Assembly: GCA_019915135.1 (NCBI GenBank)
Contig: JAHLMK010000008.1
Span: 1,426,001-1,490,000 of the forward strand
Reading direction: 5' to 3'
Length of the DNA: 64,000 nt
Origin: Strobilurus pachycystidiatus
Lineage: Eukaryota; Basidiomycota; Agaricomycetes; Agaricales; Physalacriaceae
Numbering within the stretch: the stretch's first letter is position 1; each line of letters opens with the position of its first letter. A program made the position numbers and the translations under genes. Under the pieces are notes generated by a model that saw nothing but the letters and a program-made list of their open reading frames with translations, was not told where the DNA came from and did no database searches. Below, piece by piece: positions 54,551-64,000 of the stretch.

Positions 54551-56089
54551 TTAGAATGCAGTAAAGAGTGTGCCAACGATTATGCTCGACACGACAGACA
54601 CTCCAACCCATGCGCCAGAGAAGGAGAACTGACCAAGAGAGCCGTTGCTCGAGCCAGAAGTTGAAGTTGAAGTAGAGATGGGGGTGGCGATAGCCGATGT
54701 GGGCGAGTAAGTTACACCATTGATAGAAGCCGCGACCTCAAACACAGAACCACCACCATATTCATAGAACTGTGGGAGAATCGATTTCATTAGATGAGTT
54801 TCTTCATCTGAACATATAAACTCACGTCGACGAGCATGAAGTTCGGTGCCCGACCGTATTCGGTGGTGCAAGTCTCGACTTGGATGCCAAGGCCACCATT
54901 ACCGTTGACTGAATTGGTCTCGTTTGCGGCCGCAACATTGGGGACTGGCTGGCCGAGAACAACTCTGTCCAAGAAGTGGTTAATCAGATACATCTGAGTG
55001 CTGGTGTCTCCATTCGTCCGATTGACATCACAGTTGAAGGTAGTGTCCGTAACTAAAGGGAAATCAAGCTTGTGTTCAGAAAGACAAAGATTGGGGCTCA
55101 CCATCGTAGGCAGTTTCCCATATGTTCGTAAATTCTGTTCAATCATGAATTACGGTGATCGGTAATGAGGACTGATTTGCTTACCATCAAGGAGGTAAGG
55201 AACCGTGGTGGTATCAGCCGAATTATCCAAGAAGGTCACAAGTCGTGTTCCCGCGTCAATGAGGGCCCCCAGAGTTGGCCATTCGGTGTTGGTCAGAGGC
55301 GTTGTGGTGGGGGAGTATGAGAGTGAAGCCAAGTCGGCAGCTTGGAAGACCGAATCGAAAGAGCTCGCGTCAAAATTGTCGATGTTAACGATCAAGAGGG
55401 TGACAACTTGAAGGCCAAGGTTTAAATCAAGTGGTGCACAGATGGAGAGTGCTCTCACCATCTTCTGTGTTGGCATCCATCCAAGTTTTAACTGTCCATC
55501 AGGTCAGTGGGGCGTTTCACAAGACAACATGGGAATCGACCTTTGCCGAGGTATGTTTCTAGAGTGCCACCATTGTAGAGTGTCTACGGTGCGCAAGTGA
55601 TTTTAGCGACCACGCCATGATCGATGCCAAAGTACATACGCATGTGGTATGACACAGCTGGATGACGCCGTTCTGGTTGTGAGCTTGCATTTGCAGAAGG
55701 CGAATCCCGTCGGTAAGCTGCTGCGTCACTGGAGAGATGTAAGCCCGGACACAGCAATGCGGCAAACTGCCCACCATCGTAATCCTGATTTACGGCCACT
55801 GCGAGATGGGTTGAGGAACATAAGAGTAAAATAACTTGATTCTGCTCACAGTTGTTCGTGCCGACTGCGTAGGAGTCGTGGGCACCGACGAAGGAGACAT
55901 TTCCATAACTTACGTCACATAGCTAGCGTCGGCGTTGTTAGTAACGGAAGGATCCACAGTAGAGGCTAGACGTACTTCGCTGTGACCATTACACGTCGAA
56001 GCGCGACGTTGAGTAGAAGCAGCATTAGATCCGACGAGAAGGAGCAACAGAGAAGCGGCCGGCGCAAGGAGCTTTGTCAATGAAAGCAT
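54551..56089 (-). CDS. Secreted, GPI-anchored PLC-like phosphodiesterase
   Basis: ATG at 56089 gives a signal peptide (MLSLTKLLAPAASLLLLLVG). About eight exons encode the PI-PLC-type TIM-barrel start: VSFVGAHDSYAV with the first catalytic-type His, NLAVNQDYDV, QQLTDGIRLLQMQAHNQNG, LCHTTC with the second His, LETYLGKVKTWMDAN, VVTLLIVNIDNFD, TLGALIDAGTRLVTFLD. Later blocks: TNIWETAYD, TFNCDVNRTNG, MYLINHFLD and PNFMLVDFYEYGGGSVFEVA. The tail is Ser/Thr-rich and ends in a hydrophobic segment (GAWVGVSVVSSIIVGTLF), the form of a GPI-anchor signal. This looks like a cell-surface enzyme of uncertain substrate. The usual C-terminal PLC-Y half is absent, as is normal for this family. Some exon borders are approximate. 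Confidence 0.85.
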
Positions 56090-56654
56090 GTTGGGGGTGA
56101 TGGAGGGGATGAGAAGAGAGTGCTGTTGTCCAAGAAATGAAGAAGAGAATGAAGGTGGAAGGTGAATTTGGCCTTTTATGCTTAGTGGCGACTACAACTT
56201 CAAGTGGAAATGGTTGTCGTCGTGCCGAAAGAACAAGAAGTGATCGAATGTTATTGATCAGCGCCAAGTTGGCGCAGCACCTTGGTCCCCTGTACGCGAG
56301 CCTTGTCCGATACACCCGCGCTGCGCGCCACCTCGGCATCTCCGGTGAGTAGCACGAGCGGTGAATTGGAAGTAGCTCAAATGCAACCCCAATGTCGAGC
56401 ATTTAAATTATTCAAGTGTTGGCGTACACGACTGCCACTGAAATTGAAATCACGAGACCTGGATCCATCTCAAGTTCTCAACGACTCGGACTTCACGGCG
56501 ATCGTGGAGCAGCTGAAGTAGACCGCTAGATTGAAGTAAGCTTTTTCAGAGTATCTTATAAAGCCCTCTGATGGCTGGGGAGGGCTCGATCCGACGTTAA
56601 CGTTCTAAAATCACTCTGTGCCGGAGGCTATCACTTGGCTACTACGTATTTGCT
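56090..56654. promoter_or_regulatory. Divergent promoter region, PLC-like / AYR1-like genes
   Basis: 565 bp between start codons. A TATA-like CATAAAAGG reads on the minus strand about 85 bp upstream of the PLC-like ATG. No supported gene lies inside. Confidence 0.45.
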
Positions 56655-57659
56655 ATGCCGTCCAACATTCCCATCGTTCTCGTTACTGGGTGTTCATCTG
56701 GCGGAATTGGTTTTGCAGTGTAAGTTTCTTCTTGACATTTGGCTCACCATAATTCTGATTGAGTACTGATCACACATCGAAGATGTAACGCTTTCGCTCA
56801 ACACGGCTGTAAAGTGTACGCGACGGCCCGGAGGCTCGATTCGATGGGAGGGTTCACCAGCCCGAACATCAAAACTCTTGCCCTTGACGTGACTAGCGAC
56901 GAGGACGTCAATACTGTCGTACAGCACATACATGAAGCGGAGGGCAAGATAAACATCCTTTTCAATAACGCGGGCATTGCGGCCATTGGTATGTGTCTCA
57001 TCTCAGTATACCGAGAACCTCCATTCGCTGATTTAGGCAACAGGACCGCTCATCGACCAATCACTAGACAATGTCAAGCAGACCTTCGACACCAATACAT
57101 TCTCTGTCATCCGCATGTGCAAGGCCGTCATTCCCATCATGGCAAAAGCTGGAAGCGGGCTGATCATCAATAATGGATCCATCGGTGGGGAAACGTAAGT
57201 TCAATCAATGTGCATGGCTTGGACACGAGTTTGACGCGTCTTGTTAGGCCCACCCCTTGGCATGGCGCGTATTCCGCATCCAAAGCTGCTGTGCAGAACA
57301 TTAGCGAAGTGTTAAGCATGGAATGCCGACCTCTTGGAATATCTGTCCTGCATCTCTCGCCCGGCTCGGTGGCCTCAAATCTTTCCAAGAACCAGGAGAA
57401 GACGTTTGCGCTCCCAGAAGACTCGCTTTACAAGGCATACCTCCCAAACATAATAGAGCGCCTGTATGCCAGCCAGACGAAGTCCACCATGTCGAACGAG
57501 GAGTTCGCGTCCCAGGTTGTTCGCAAGGCTCTCAGCAAGAAGCCGCCCATGTATCTTTCTATCGGAGGGAATGCCTTCACATTCCGGGTATTCAAGTGGT
57601 TGCCGCGGGCTTGGGTTCTAGGATTCCTTTGGAGACTGTACTCCAAGAAGAAACCGTGA
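56655..57659 (+). CDS. Short-chain dehydrogenase/reductase, AYR1-like
   Basis: An NADP(H)-dependent short-chain reductase most like Ayr1 (1-acyl-dihydroxyacetone-phosphate reductase) of lipid droplets and ER. Four exons from the ATG at 56655: MPSNIPIVLVTGCSSGGIGF carries the cofactor motif TGxxxGxG. LALDVTSDEDVNTVVQHI, INILFNNAGIAAIG (NNAG), VIPIMAKAGSGLIINNGSIG (catalytic Ser) and the active-site pair in YSASKAAVQNISEVL (Tyr-x3-Lys) follow. The C-terminus (FKWLPRAWVLGFLWRLYSKK) is a hydrophobic hairpin with a basic end, consistent with membrane or droplet targeting. All catalytic residues are present. The substrate is inferred. Confidence 0.88.
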
Positions 57660-57886
57660 ACTGAACTGTACCGCATGTCAATAGCAAAACATTTAGATGA
57701 TGAAGCAGCGATTGAGCAGTGCAAGAATCCTCCATAAGTTATTATCGTTGGTAAGTATAAGTATATGCAATGTTTGAAGCTGAATGTGATGTATGATATA
57801 AATCAATGATTGTCAATGCCACAATGAAGAAGATGCAAGGTTCGTGAGTGGTATGTTGTATTCGTAGTTGAATCTGGGTCTAGGCT

Positions 57887-59757
57887 CTAAAGGCGGCGAG
57901 TGGGACCTGTTGGCGGCTTGATCGCTCTCGAAGCTCTATTGAAACCAAAGCTGGGAGCAGGAAGGCGGGACGTAGTCGACACAGGTCGAGGGATCGTGGA
58001 GGCGGCAGGTCGACTGCTTTCCTTAGCGGTAGGGACAGCCGCAGTCTGTCGTGCAACCTTTGCCGGAACACTCCCCTTCGTCTGTCCGCCCCCGATGGAG
58101 TTGATAGCCTGCCTGACCGACTCGATGTTGGTCCTTTGTGCACCGGAATCGGCCGCTACAAATCTTCGGGGTCCACCACCTGGCAATGCTCTTGTCGCGA
58201 CCAGCGTATTGCTAGTAGAGGCGTAAGAGTGTTCCGTCACTACGATTGGCACGCGACGTGGGCCATTCAAGTTGGGTACTATGGGAGCACTGGCGATTGG
58301 CTTCGAAGATGCAGCTCGGATGCTAGGAGCAGTAGATGTCATACTTGGACGCCTGGCGGCAGACTTTTGCTGCTCCTCGGAGCGTTGTACGGGACGAGCA
58401 GACACACGACGTCCAGCCGCTGTCGACGAAACGGGCTTCGGACGCTTGATAATTCGCAAGGCTTGAACGGGAGGTGGCGCTTGGATCTGGTTCCTCTTTG
58501 TAGGGGCAGGAGTAATCGGAACATCCTTCGTTGGGATAGGTGCAGGAAGTACAGGGATCTCTTCCTCGTCCGTCTGTGGCTCATCAAAGAGCGTGGGGGG
58601 CTGCATCTGTTCCACGAGCGATTCATTGGCAGGAAGCGAGTCTTCAGTAACCTCCGGGAGATCCACTGAAAGCGCAGAGGAGGGCCGCGAGGGAGATAGG
58701 CCTTGATGATGACATCTCAGCTACCGCACACCATGATGTGAAACATTAACTTACACAATTCTGATGTGCATAACTTCTCTTCGGGCATGGGGACTGAAGG
58801 ACGGTCTACCACAACGTCTAAAAGAACTTAGTACTGGGGAAGCCACAATTTTGGAAGACCGACCAGCGCTGGTTGCAGGTTGCTCAGATTTATCGAGTCC
58901 TAATCCGTAGTCATCCTCATCCCCGGACACTGATCCATTATCACGCGAATTCTGGCCAAAGAAGGAGATTTTGTCGTTGAGAAGGTCAAAACTGTCTTCC
59001 GGCGAATCGAAGTGCAGCTGGAAAGATGCTTGAAGGTCCAAGGAAAGACGGTTGCTGAGGGCACTGCTATCTGCTCCAAGGAGTGATTGCAAGCTGTCAT
59101 CCCTTGTAGTTCTGGGCGAGAGGGCGAATTCGGCGGTGGACGGGGTCGCGATGGGCGACGAAATTGTGATCTCTGGGACGCGAGGTTTGGCAAGCCCAAG
59201 TTGCGAGAAAGACACGCCGTCAGCGTTGATGCTGTCGACGAGAGAAGAGAGCGGGCCGTCCGACGACTTATTGGGCGAGATGGTGAGACCATTTCGAGGG
59301 AAGAGCTGCCGCTTCTTGACCCTCCTGGATGAGACTGGTGTGGCGCCGGGCTCCAGTTGTAGCTCGCCAAAGGGCGTACGCGGAGAGGGTCTTGGAGGAG
59401 CAGAGGCAGCGGGAAGGGGTCTGGGCGTCTGCTCGGCAAGAGCCAGCTTGAAGAAGTTGTTCTCGTCGTCGAACTCGTCGTCGTCGTCTCCTCTTCATCC
59501 TCCGACACCGGCACGAGGAAAGGCTCCTCGACGGTGATGTCTCCAATGTCAACGAGACGCTTGTTGAGCGCTTTCGGCTGGGATGGCACGGACATTTTGA
59601 AGGATTGGAAGAATGTGCCCATGGTCATGTCTGCGGCGGGAGGCGCGCTATTCTCCTTGTCGGAGTCGTAGTCATCCGAGAGGCCGTCGTCGTCGGCCGC
59701 GACATCGTCGTGAAGCGGGTCGAACAACGAGAGAAGACTTTCGCGGGGCCGGGACAT
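57887..59757 (-). CDS. Disordered protein with KEN box; apparent frame break
   Basis: ATG at 59757 (MSRPRESLLSLFDPLHDDVA). Near residue 35 is DSDKENSAPP, a KEN-box degron sequence of APC/C targets, then FFQSFKMSVPSQPKALNKRL. In the GAG/GAC repeat near 59490 the frame must shift by one base to keep an acidic run and reach NNFFKLALAEQTPRP. No good intron explains it: either an unusual GTCTCG donor is used or one base is missing. The frame then runs through SSRRVKKRQLFPRNGLTISP to REVMHIRIV. A GTAAGT intron of about 40 nt joins the last exon (LSPSRPSSALSVDLPEV onward, Pro/Ser/Arg-rich) to the stop at 57887. The family is unknown; a cell-cycle-regulated nuclear protein is inference from the KEN box and its shared promoter with SLD2. 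Confidence 0.6.
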
Positions 59758-59870
59758 GGTGGTAACAGCCAACAATGGGTGGATCAGAAACACAGCCAAA
59801 TAAAGTTGGGCATTCGTGACCGCGTTGAATCAACACTTGACCTGATCATCCTCGGCCTTACAAACCCTCA
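59758..59870. promoter_or_regulatory. 113-bp bidirectional promoter, KEN-box gene / SLD2
   Basis: The start codons are 113 bp apart. An ACGCG core (minus reading of 59821-59825) lies within. The arrangement suggests co-regulation of the two genes. Confidence 0.5.
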
Positions 59871-61443
59871 ATGGCAGATGTTGCCTCACTCAAGGCCGAA
59901 ATCAAAGGCTGGGAACGCGACTTCAAGGCAAAGAATGGCAGAGAGCCACAGGTGCAGGATATCAAGGACATTCCCGCCATAGGTGCGCCGATATCCTCCC
60001 TATACGCGTCTCATCGTCTTTGACAACCAGACCTCAGCCGCGAAGTACAAGCTTTACAAGAAACTGGGCAAAGAAGCGGCTTCATCCAGCAGCAAAGCGT
60101 CGTCGTCGACTGCTCCATCCACTCCACCAAAGCAGGCCAGTGCCCGCCTGCTCCCAAAGGCGCGCGCCACGGTCGAGCCAGCGGCTCCTCTCACCACGTT
60201 CAACCCATTCTCGCCTCAGAAAACCCGGACAGTCCGCCAGCAGTCCCCGGCCGCGTCCAATGCCATTGCTACAAATCCTTTCGCCACACCCTCGCGGCCC
60301 AAAGGTAAGGCGCGTGCCTTCACGCAGGAGCTGTCTCCGGCCCCATTCCCGATAGAGAACGGCAATCGGGTCCCGCAAGCGCTGTTCTCGAGCACGCCGA
60401 CCGCAAATGTGCCAAGCGCAGTGTCGCGCGCCCGCAAACGTTTACGCGGGGACGCCGTCTCTCCGTCGCCTGCAAAGGAGAAGCGTCGCCGGATCGAGTC
60501 CGAGGAGCCTCCGCCCTCGCCGACCACAAAGGAAACAAACTTGGACGACGACGATGTCTTCACGGACGCGGGCAACTCCTCTTTTGTAGATGATTCCCCC
60601 GTCAAGGGCTCCTCGTTCAAATTACTATTCGACGAGTCTGCTTCCCTCTCGAAACCCTTATTCCCTCCCCGCGCATCCTCCCAACGCCTCTCTCCGAGCT
60701 TAGAGGAGTCTGCACGCGACGATGACAAGAGAACACGTGTCAAGAGCGAACGACTTTTCCCCAGCATCTTCCCATCCAGCCGGCCAGTGCGTGACCTGCC
60801 TACCAAGCGAGCGGTTTCAAGACAACAGAGCGCTGACAGAGAGGTCATTGCCCCGGGAGGGTCACGGAAACGCGTCTTATCCTTATCTGAACCGGGACCA
60901 TCCGTACAACCTCCTCGCAATGTTCTATTACTCGTTCCACCGTCACCCCCACCCCCTGATACGTCCAAGCGGTCCACAGGACCTTTCAAGGGAAAGAGCA
61001 AGGCTGTAAAGAATGATAGGAAGAAGGCCAAACTGGCTGCTTCGGAGTCGGACGAAGACGATGACATCAAGGTCGTTGTACGAAGCAAAACACGCTCTCC
61101 GCGCGCGGCACACAATTCAGACGGAGATGGAGACGACATGTTTCCCTTGCTTTCGAAACGGCCCAACGAGGACCTCGGCCCCGGCCCCGCTGGCGCCGAC
61201 ATGTTCGAAGTCGATCTACCTGATAAACTTCGACAGGTTTTGGCATTCTCGCCTGCAGACTCCAAGGAGGAGTTGCACAAAGGCAGGTTGATTGAGGGCC
61301 TGTTGTATGGGCGGCGGACGGAACATTACGATGCCTCAAAGGGTGGTGAGATCTGGGACGTGGGGGAGCAGGATGGGGATGAAGTGGAAGAGGAGGACGA
61401 CTGGGAAGGCGAAGCAGTACCATGGGAGGTCGGAGAGTTGTGA
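59871..61443 (+). CDS. SLD2: DNA replication regulator SLD2 (DRC1/RECQL4 N-terminal type)
   Basis: SLD2 is phosphorylated by CDK and then binds Dpb11 to start DNA replication. Exon 1 (59871-59982) gives MADVASLKAEIKGWERDFKA with GREPQVQDIKDIPAI, the conserved Sld2 N-terminal helix. Exon 2 (60038-61443) continues AKYKLYKKLGKEAAS in frame; total 505 aa. The unspliced frame also reads open upstream of 60038, but lacks the conserved start. The middle is disordered, basic and full of Ser-Pro/Thr-Pro CDK sites (LSPAPF, VSPSPAK, SPTTK, DSPVK, RSPRA). The C-terminus GRRTEHYDASKGGEIWDVGE and the following acidic tail are conserved in fungal SLD2. The family is confident; the many CDK sites agree with its known regulation. 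Confidence 0.88.
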
Positions 61444-61499
61444 TTTTTGAATGTATTACTCAAGTGTTAAAGTTCAGATTGTGCATCCATTACCCGCTG

Positions 61500-61505
61500 A
61501 ATAAA
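61500..61505 (+). terminator. AATAAA poly(A) signal for SLD2
   Basis: A canonical AATAAA lies 57 bp after the SLD2 stop codon. The rest of 61444-61886, which separates SLD2 from the F-box-like gene, shows no supported gene. Confidence 0.45.
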
Positions 61506-61886
61506 GCTGCATTCCATGTACAACGTGTCAGGGTCCTCATTTACACGAAGCTACGTGGAGTACAACACGCGTCTCTGCAGCGTTTCTGATGTCGTTCGGT
61601 CTATGTGTGCCAAATGACAACCTCGCTACAGCCTCACTCTCCCGTTCCCCATGTCCTGTGCCGCGCTTGACGCTGAGGCGATGCGAGATTAATCTGAAGA
61701 TTGTCAAGGCTCGAAGTTCGCCTCGCTTCCTCGTGGTCTATCAAACGCGACGTACATCCTCATCGTTGAGGCCACGCCCATCGATCGATACGGCAACCCA
61801 AGACCTGTACAACGCGTGTAGAACCCACGCACCGAAGCGTGTCGAGCCCACTTAAGTATCCCACGTCACAGAAGGTCTACCTGTAC

Positions 61887-64000
61887 ATGCCGTCTGGTTC
61901 AGCACTCTCAGACGTCTTTGGCTCCCTCCGCCGTCGCCCTAGCCTTCGCGAAAGCATTCGCAGCATCTCAAGCTCAATAAAGGAGAGGGGAAAGCGCAAG
62001 CGGACGACTTCTTATCAATCCTACGCTGTATACGAACAAACGATGCACCCTGTTATCCTCCGCGACCCCGACGCCACGCAGCGGCTTCTAGAGGCCATCC
62101 TTGATAGCCCTGGAGGTCGGCGCTCATTATCTCGTCTCGCTAGAACATGCCGTGCATTCGCTGAGCCGGCTTTGAACGTGCTTTGGAGAGAGCTAGATTC
62201 TCTTGTCCCTATTATTGGCCTATTTCCCAATTATCTATTGAAGAAAACTCGGCGTCCTGGGTTGGGCTTGGTGAGTCACCCAATTCTCATTCCATAACAT
62301 GTGCATCTCACCTCGACATGACCACAGTCTCGCACACCGGCAGAGGACGACTGGAAGAGGATTGTGGCGCACGGGGAGCGAGTCAGGAAGATCACATACA
62401 GCGAGGCCCACGGCAACGTTGCAGTGTCTATCTTTCCCATTTTCGAAGAACACCGTCCGAAAACATACATCTTACCCCACCTACGCCACCTCGTTTGGAA
62501 AGCAGAGACGCCAGCTGGACTGGAACGCTGCTTCCTCTTTCTGAATCCGGAATTGGAGACATTGACGCTCGAGATCGGCTCCAAGATGGCAAACCTCGGC
62601 CATTTCCTGACCGATACCTCCAGCCGCACCACCCTCAAGGAGTTTCATTTTCCTCCCCCGCACCCCTCCCAGACTCGTTCACCGAGCTCCTCGCGCCACA
62701 GAAGAAGTTGCAGAAGGTGGCTCTGGTCGCACCAGGTGCTCTGTCGCCAGGTGTTGGAAGGTGGATCGCATCGCTGGAGGACCTGAAGTCTCTTCAGCTC
62801 GATCTCTCAGGCCGAGGCGTGGTAGCTGTGGAAGGTTTTTTCGACGAGCTGCACCCACACTCCGGGGACTCCACCCCGAGCTCAGTGATGTCGACAGATA
62901 GCGGCGTGTTTTCGGGTGAGGAACTTGACTTTGCGGACATCCGCAAGGCTGCACTTCGACTGACTGGCGACCTTCGATCCAAAGGCTCGTTCGGGAAGCT
63001 ACGACAGCTACAGCTGACTGGCGAGGTGGCGAACATGGCCGTGTTCATGAAGCACCTCACCAACGACCTCGTCCACCTTGACCTGGTCATTGAAGACCCA
63101 CCAGATGCAGCAGACTGGCAGGACATGACGTTGCTGCTCTCTGAGAGATTCGGGGAGTCCCTTCAGACTTTGCGTATCTCCGCTACCGCAAATTCCCGCT
63201 ACACCGACCTCGTCAGGTCGACGAGCAGAGAGGTGCCATCCAAGAGGTTGACCCTCGAGCACTTCTCTGCCCTCCCATCGTTGGTCAAGTTGGAGATTGA
63301 GCTTCCTGAATCGTACCTGTTCACAAAGGCCGACATTCAACACCTCGCCAAGATCTGTCCCATGGTCCAAGACGTCAGACTGTGCCCACTAGCGCGTTTC
63401 CCTCTCGCTACAGGCCCTCCGAAGATCACGTTGGAGGATCTCGTTCCCTTGATCAGCAGCTGCCCACATCTCCACACCCTTGGCGCCGTCGTCAACGCGA
63501 AGGGCGGCAGTGTCGCCACACTCGAATCGCGTGCCGCGTCGTCCAGGTCTCTGTTGCGCCTCCACATGGGCCACTCCTGGGTCGGAGATAGTCTTCACGT
63601 CACAATTCTCCTCAGCCACATCGCACCCCACCTGGAGACGCTCAAGTGGTTCCACGAGAAGAACCGTCCAGGCTACATCGAGGCGCACGCGAAGGGCTGG
63701 GAGAGTGTTTCGGACGCGCTTCCGCACCTCCAGAACGTGCGCCTTTCGGAACGCAGGTTTGCTGCCCAGCTCTTGGAGAAGCTGAGTGTGCACACGACCG
63801 AGTACTCGGAGCAGGGTGTAGATGCGACGGTGTGGACGCAGGAGTTTGGCGTGCAAGTGGCACCGCAATTGGAAGAGATTGCGGTGCAGTCCAGTCCAAT
63901 CCTGGCTGACGCTGAGGTAGATGCGGTTCCGCAAAGCGCATCCGTCTCGGTCGACGCGACACCGATGACTACGGAGATGGAGATCGATGCTTGTCCCGAG
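61887..64000 (+). CDS. F-box/LRR-like protein (3' partial), with a one-base frame break
   Basis: ATG at 61887 (MPSGSALSDVFGSLRRRPSL). A basic Ser-rich start leads to RLLEAILDSPGGRRSLSRLA, RTCRAFAEPALNVLWRELDS, an F-box-like motif typical of Agaricomycete F-box proteins. A GTGAGT intron after GLGL joins SRTPAEDDWKRIVAHGERVR. Then come LRR-type segments (HLRHLVWKAETPAGLERCF, NPELETLTLEIG). Near 62651-62670, in a C-rich run (TCCTCCCCCGCACCCCTCCC), the frame shifts. One extra C would join LKEFHF to DSFTELLAPQKKLQK, which then stays open to base 64000 with more LRR segments (LVHLDLVIEDP, LVKLEIELPE, HLETLKWFHEK). The gene continues past the window. A role as an SCF ubiquitin-ligase substrate adaptor is inferred. 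Confidence 0.72.

Noticed and set aside
60216..61280. 354-codon antisense frame inside SLD2
   Set aside because: Low-complexity Ser/Gly/Arg translation of the opposite strand; SLD2 itself has conserved ends and CDK sites.
1..64000. tRNA, rRNA, CRISPR arrays, insertion sequences and LTR pairs
   Set aside because: Scanned by eye on both strands. No tRNA B-box with matching arms, no repeat-spacer pattern and no terminal repeats were seen. A tRNAscan or repeat search could still find weak ones.

Overview
The window is nuclear DNA of a filamentous basidiomycete, most likely an Agaricomycete. Genes are packed at about one per 2 kb on both strands and cut by many 40-60 nt GT-AG introns. Every recognisable product is a standard fungal protein. 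I see no rRNA, tRNA, CRISPR array or intact transposon. Exon borders below were read by eye from GT/AG sites and frame continuity, and family names come from remembered motifs, not from searches.

Layout. 1-5 kb: the 3' end of an unknown gene, a secreted RNase T2 and a Ser-rich protein with an RRM-like tail. 5-10 kb: CFD1 (cytosolic Fe-S assembly) facing ADE6 (purine synthesis). 10.5-18.5 kb: BDP1 (TFIIIB) facing an unknown gene, then a membrane protein and a Pro-rich protein, both unknown. 18.7-23.6 kb: SHY1/SURF1 facing SLA2 (endocytic actin adaptor). 23.9-30.1 kb: a Ser/Pro-rich protein, a small voltage-sensor-like protein, CWC25 (splicing) and a small gene with a tandemly duplicated last exon. 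30.1-32.7 kb: no confident gene. 32.7-44.2 kb: RPB2, fructosamine-3-kinase, a two-RRM protein and RPB6. 44.4-49.5 kb: an HST3/HST4-like sirtuin, RFC4 and mitochondrial seryl-tRNA synthetase. 49.6-56.1 kb: an LSB5-like VHS/GAT adaptor, a FAR1/WRKY-GCM1-like transcription factor, UTP11 and a GPI-anchored PLC-like protein. 56.6-64 kb: an AYR1-like reductase, a KEN-box protein facing SLD2, and an F-box-like protein running off the end.

Most genes are housekeeping: Pol II and Pol III transcription, splicing, ribosome assembly, replication, mitochondrial function and endocytosis. Many lie head to head with short shared promoters (87-350 bp). The replication and genome-stability genes RFC4, SLD2 and the sirtuin have ACGCG (MCB-like) cores upstream, including a perfect 15-bp palindrome before the sirtuin.

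No clear new multi-gene system was found. The best leads are the duplicated terminal exon at 29.4-29.6 kb, the MCB palindrome, the KEN-box protein sharing a promoter with SLD2, the voltage-sensor-like protein, and two single-base frame breaks in the last 5 kb.
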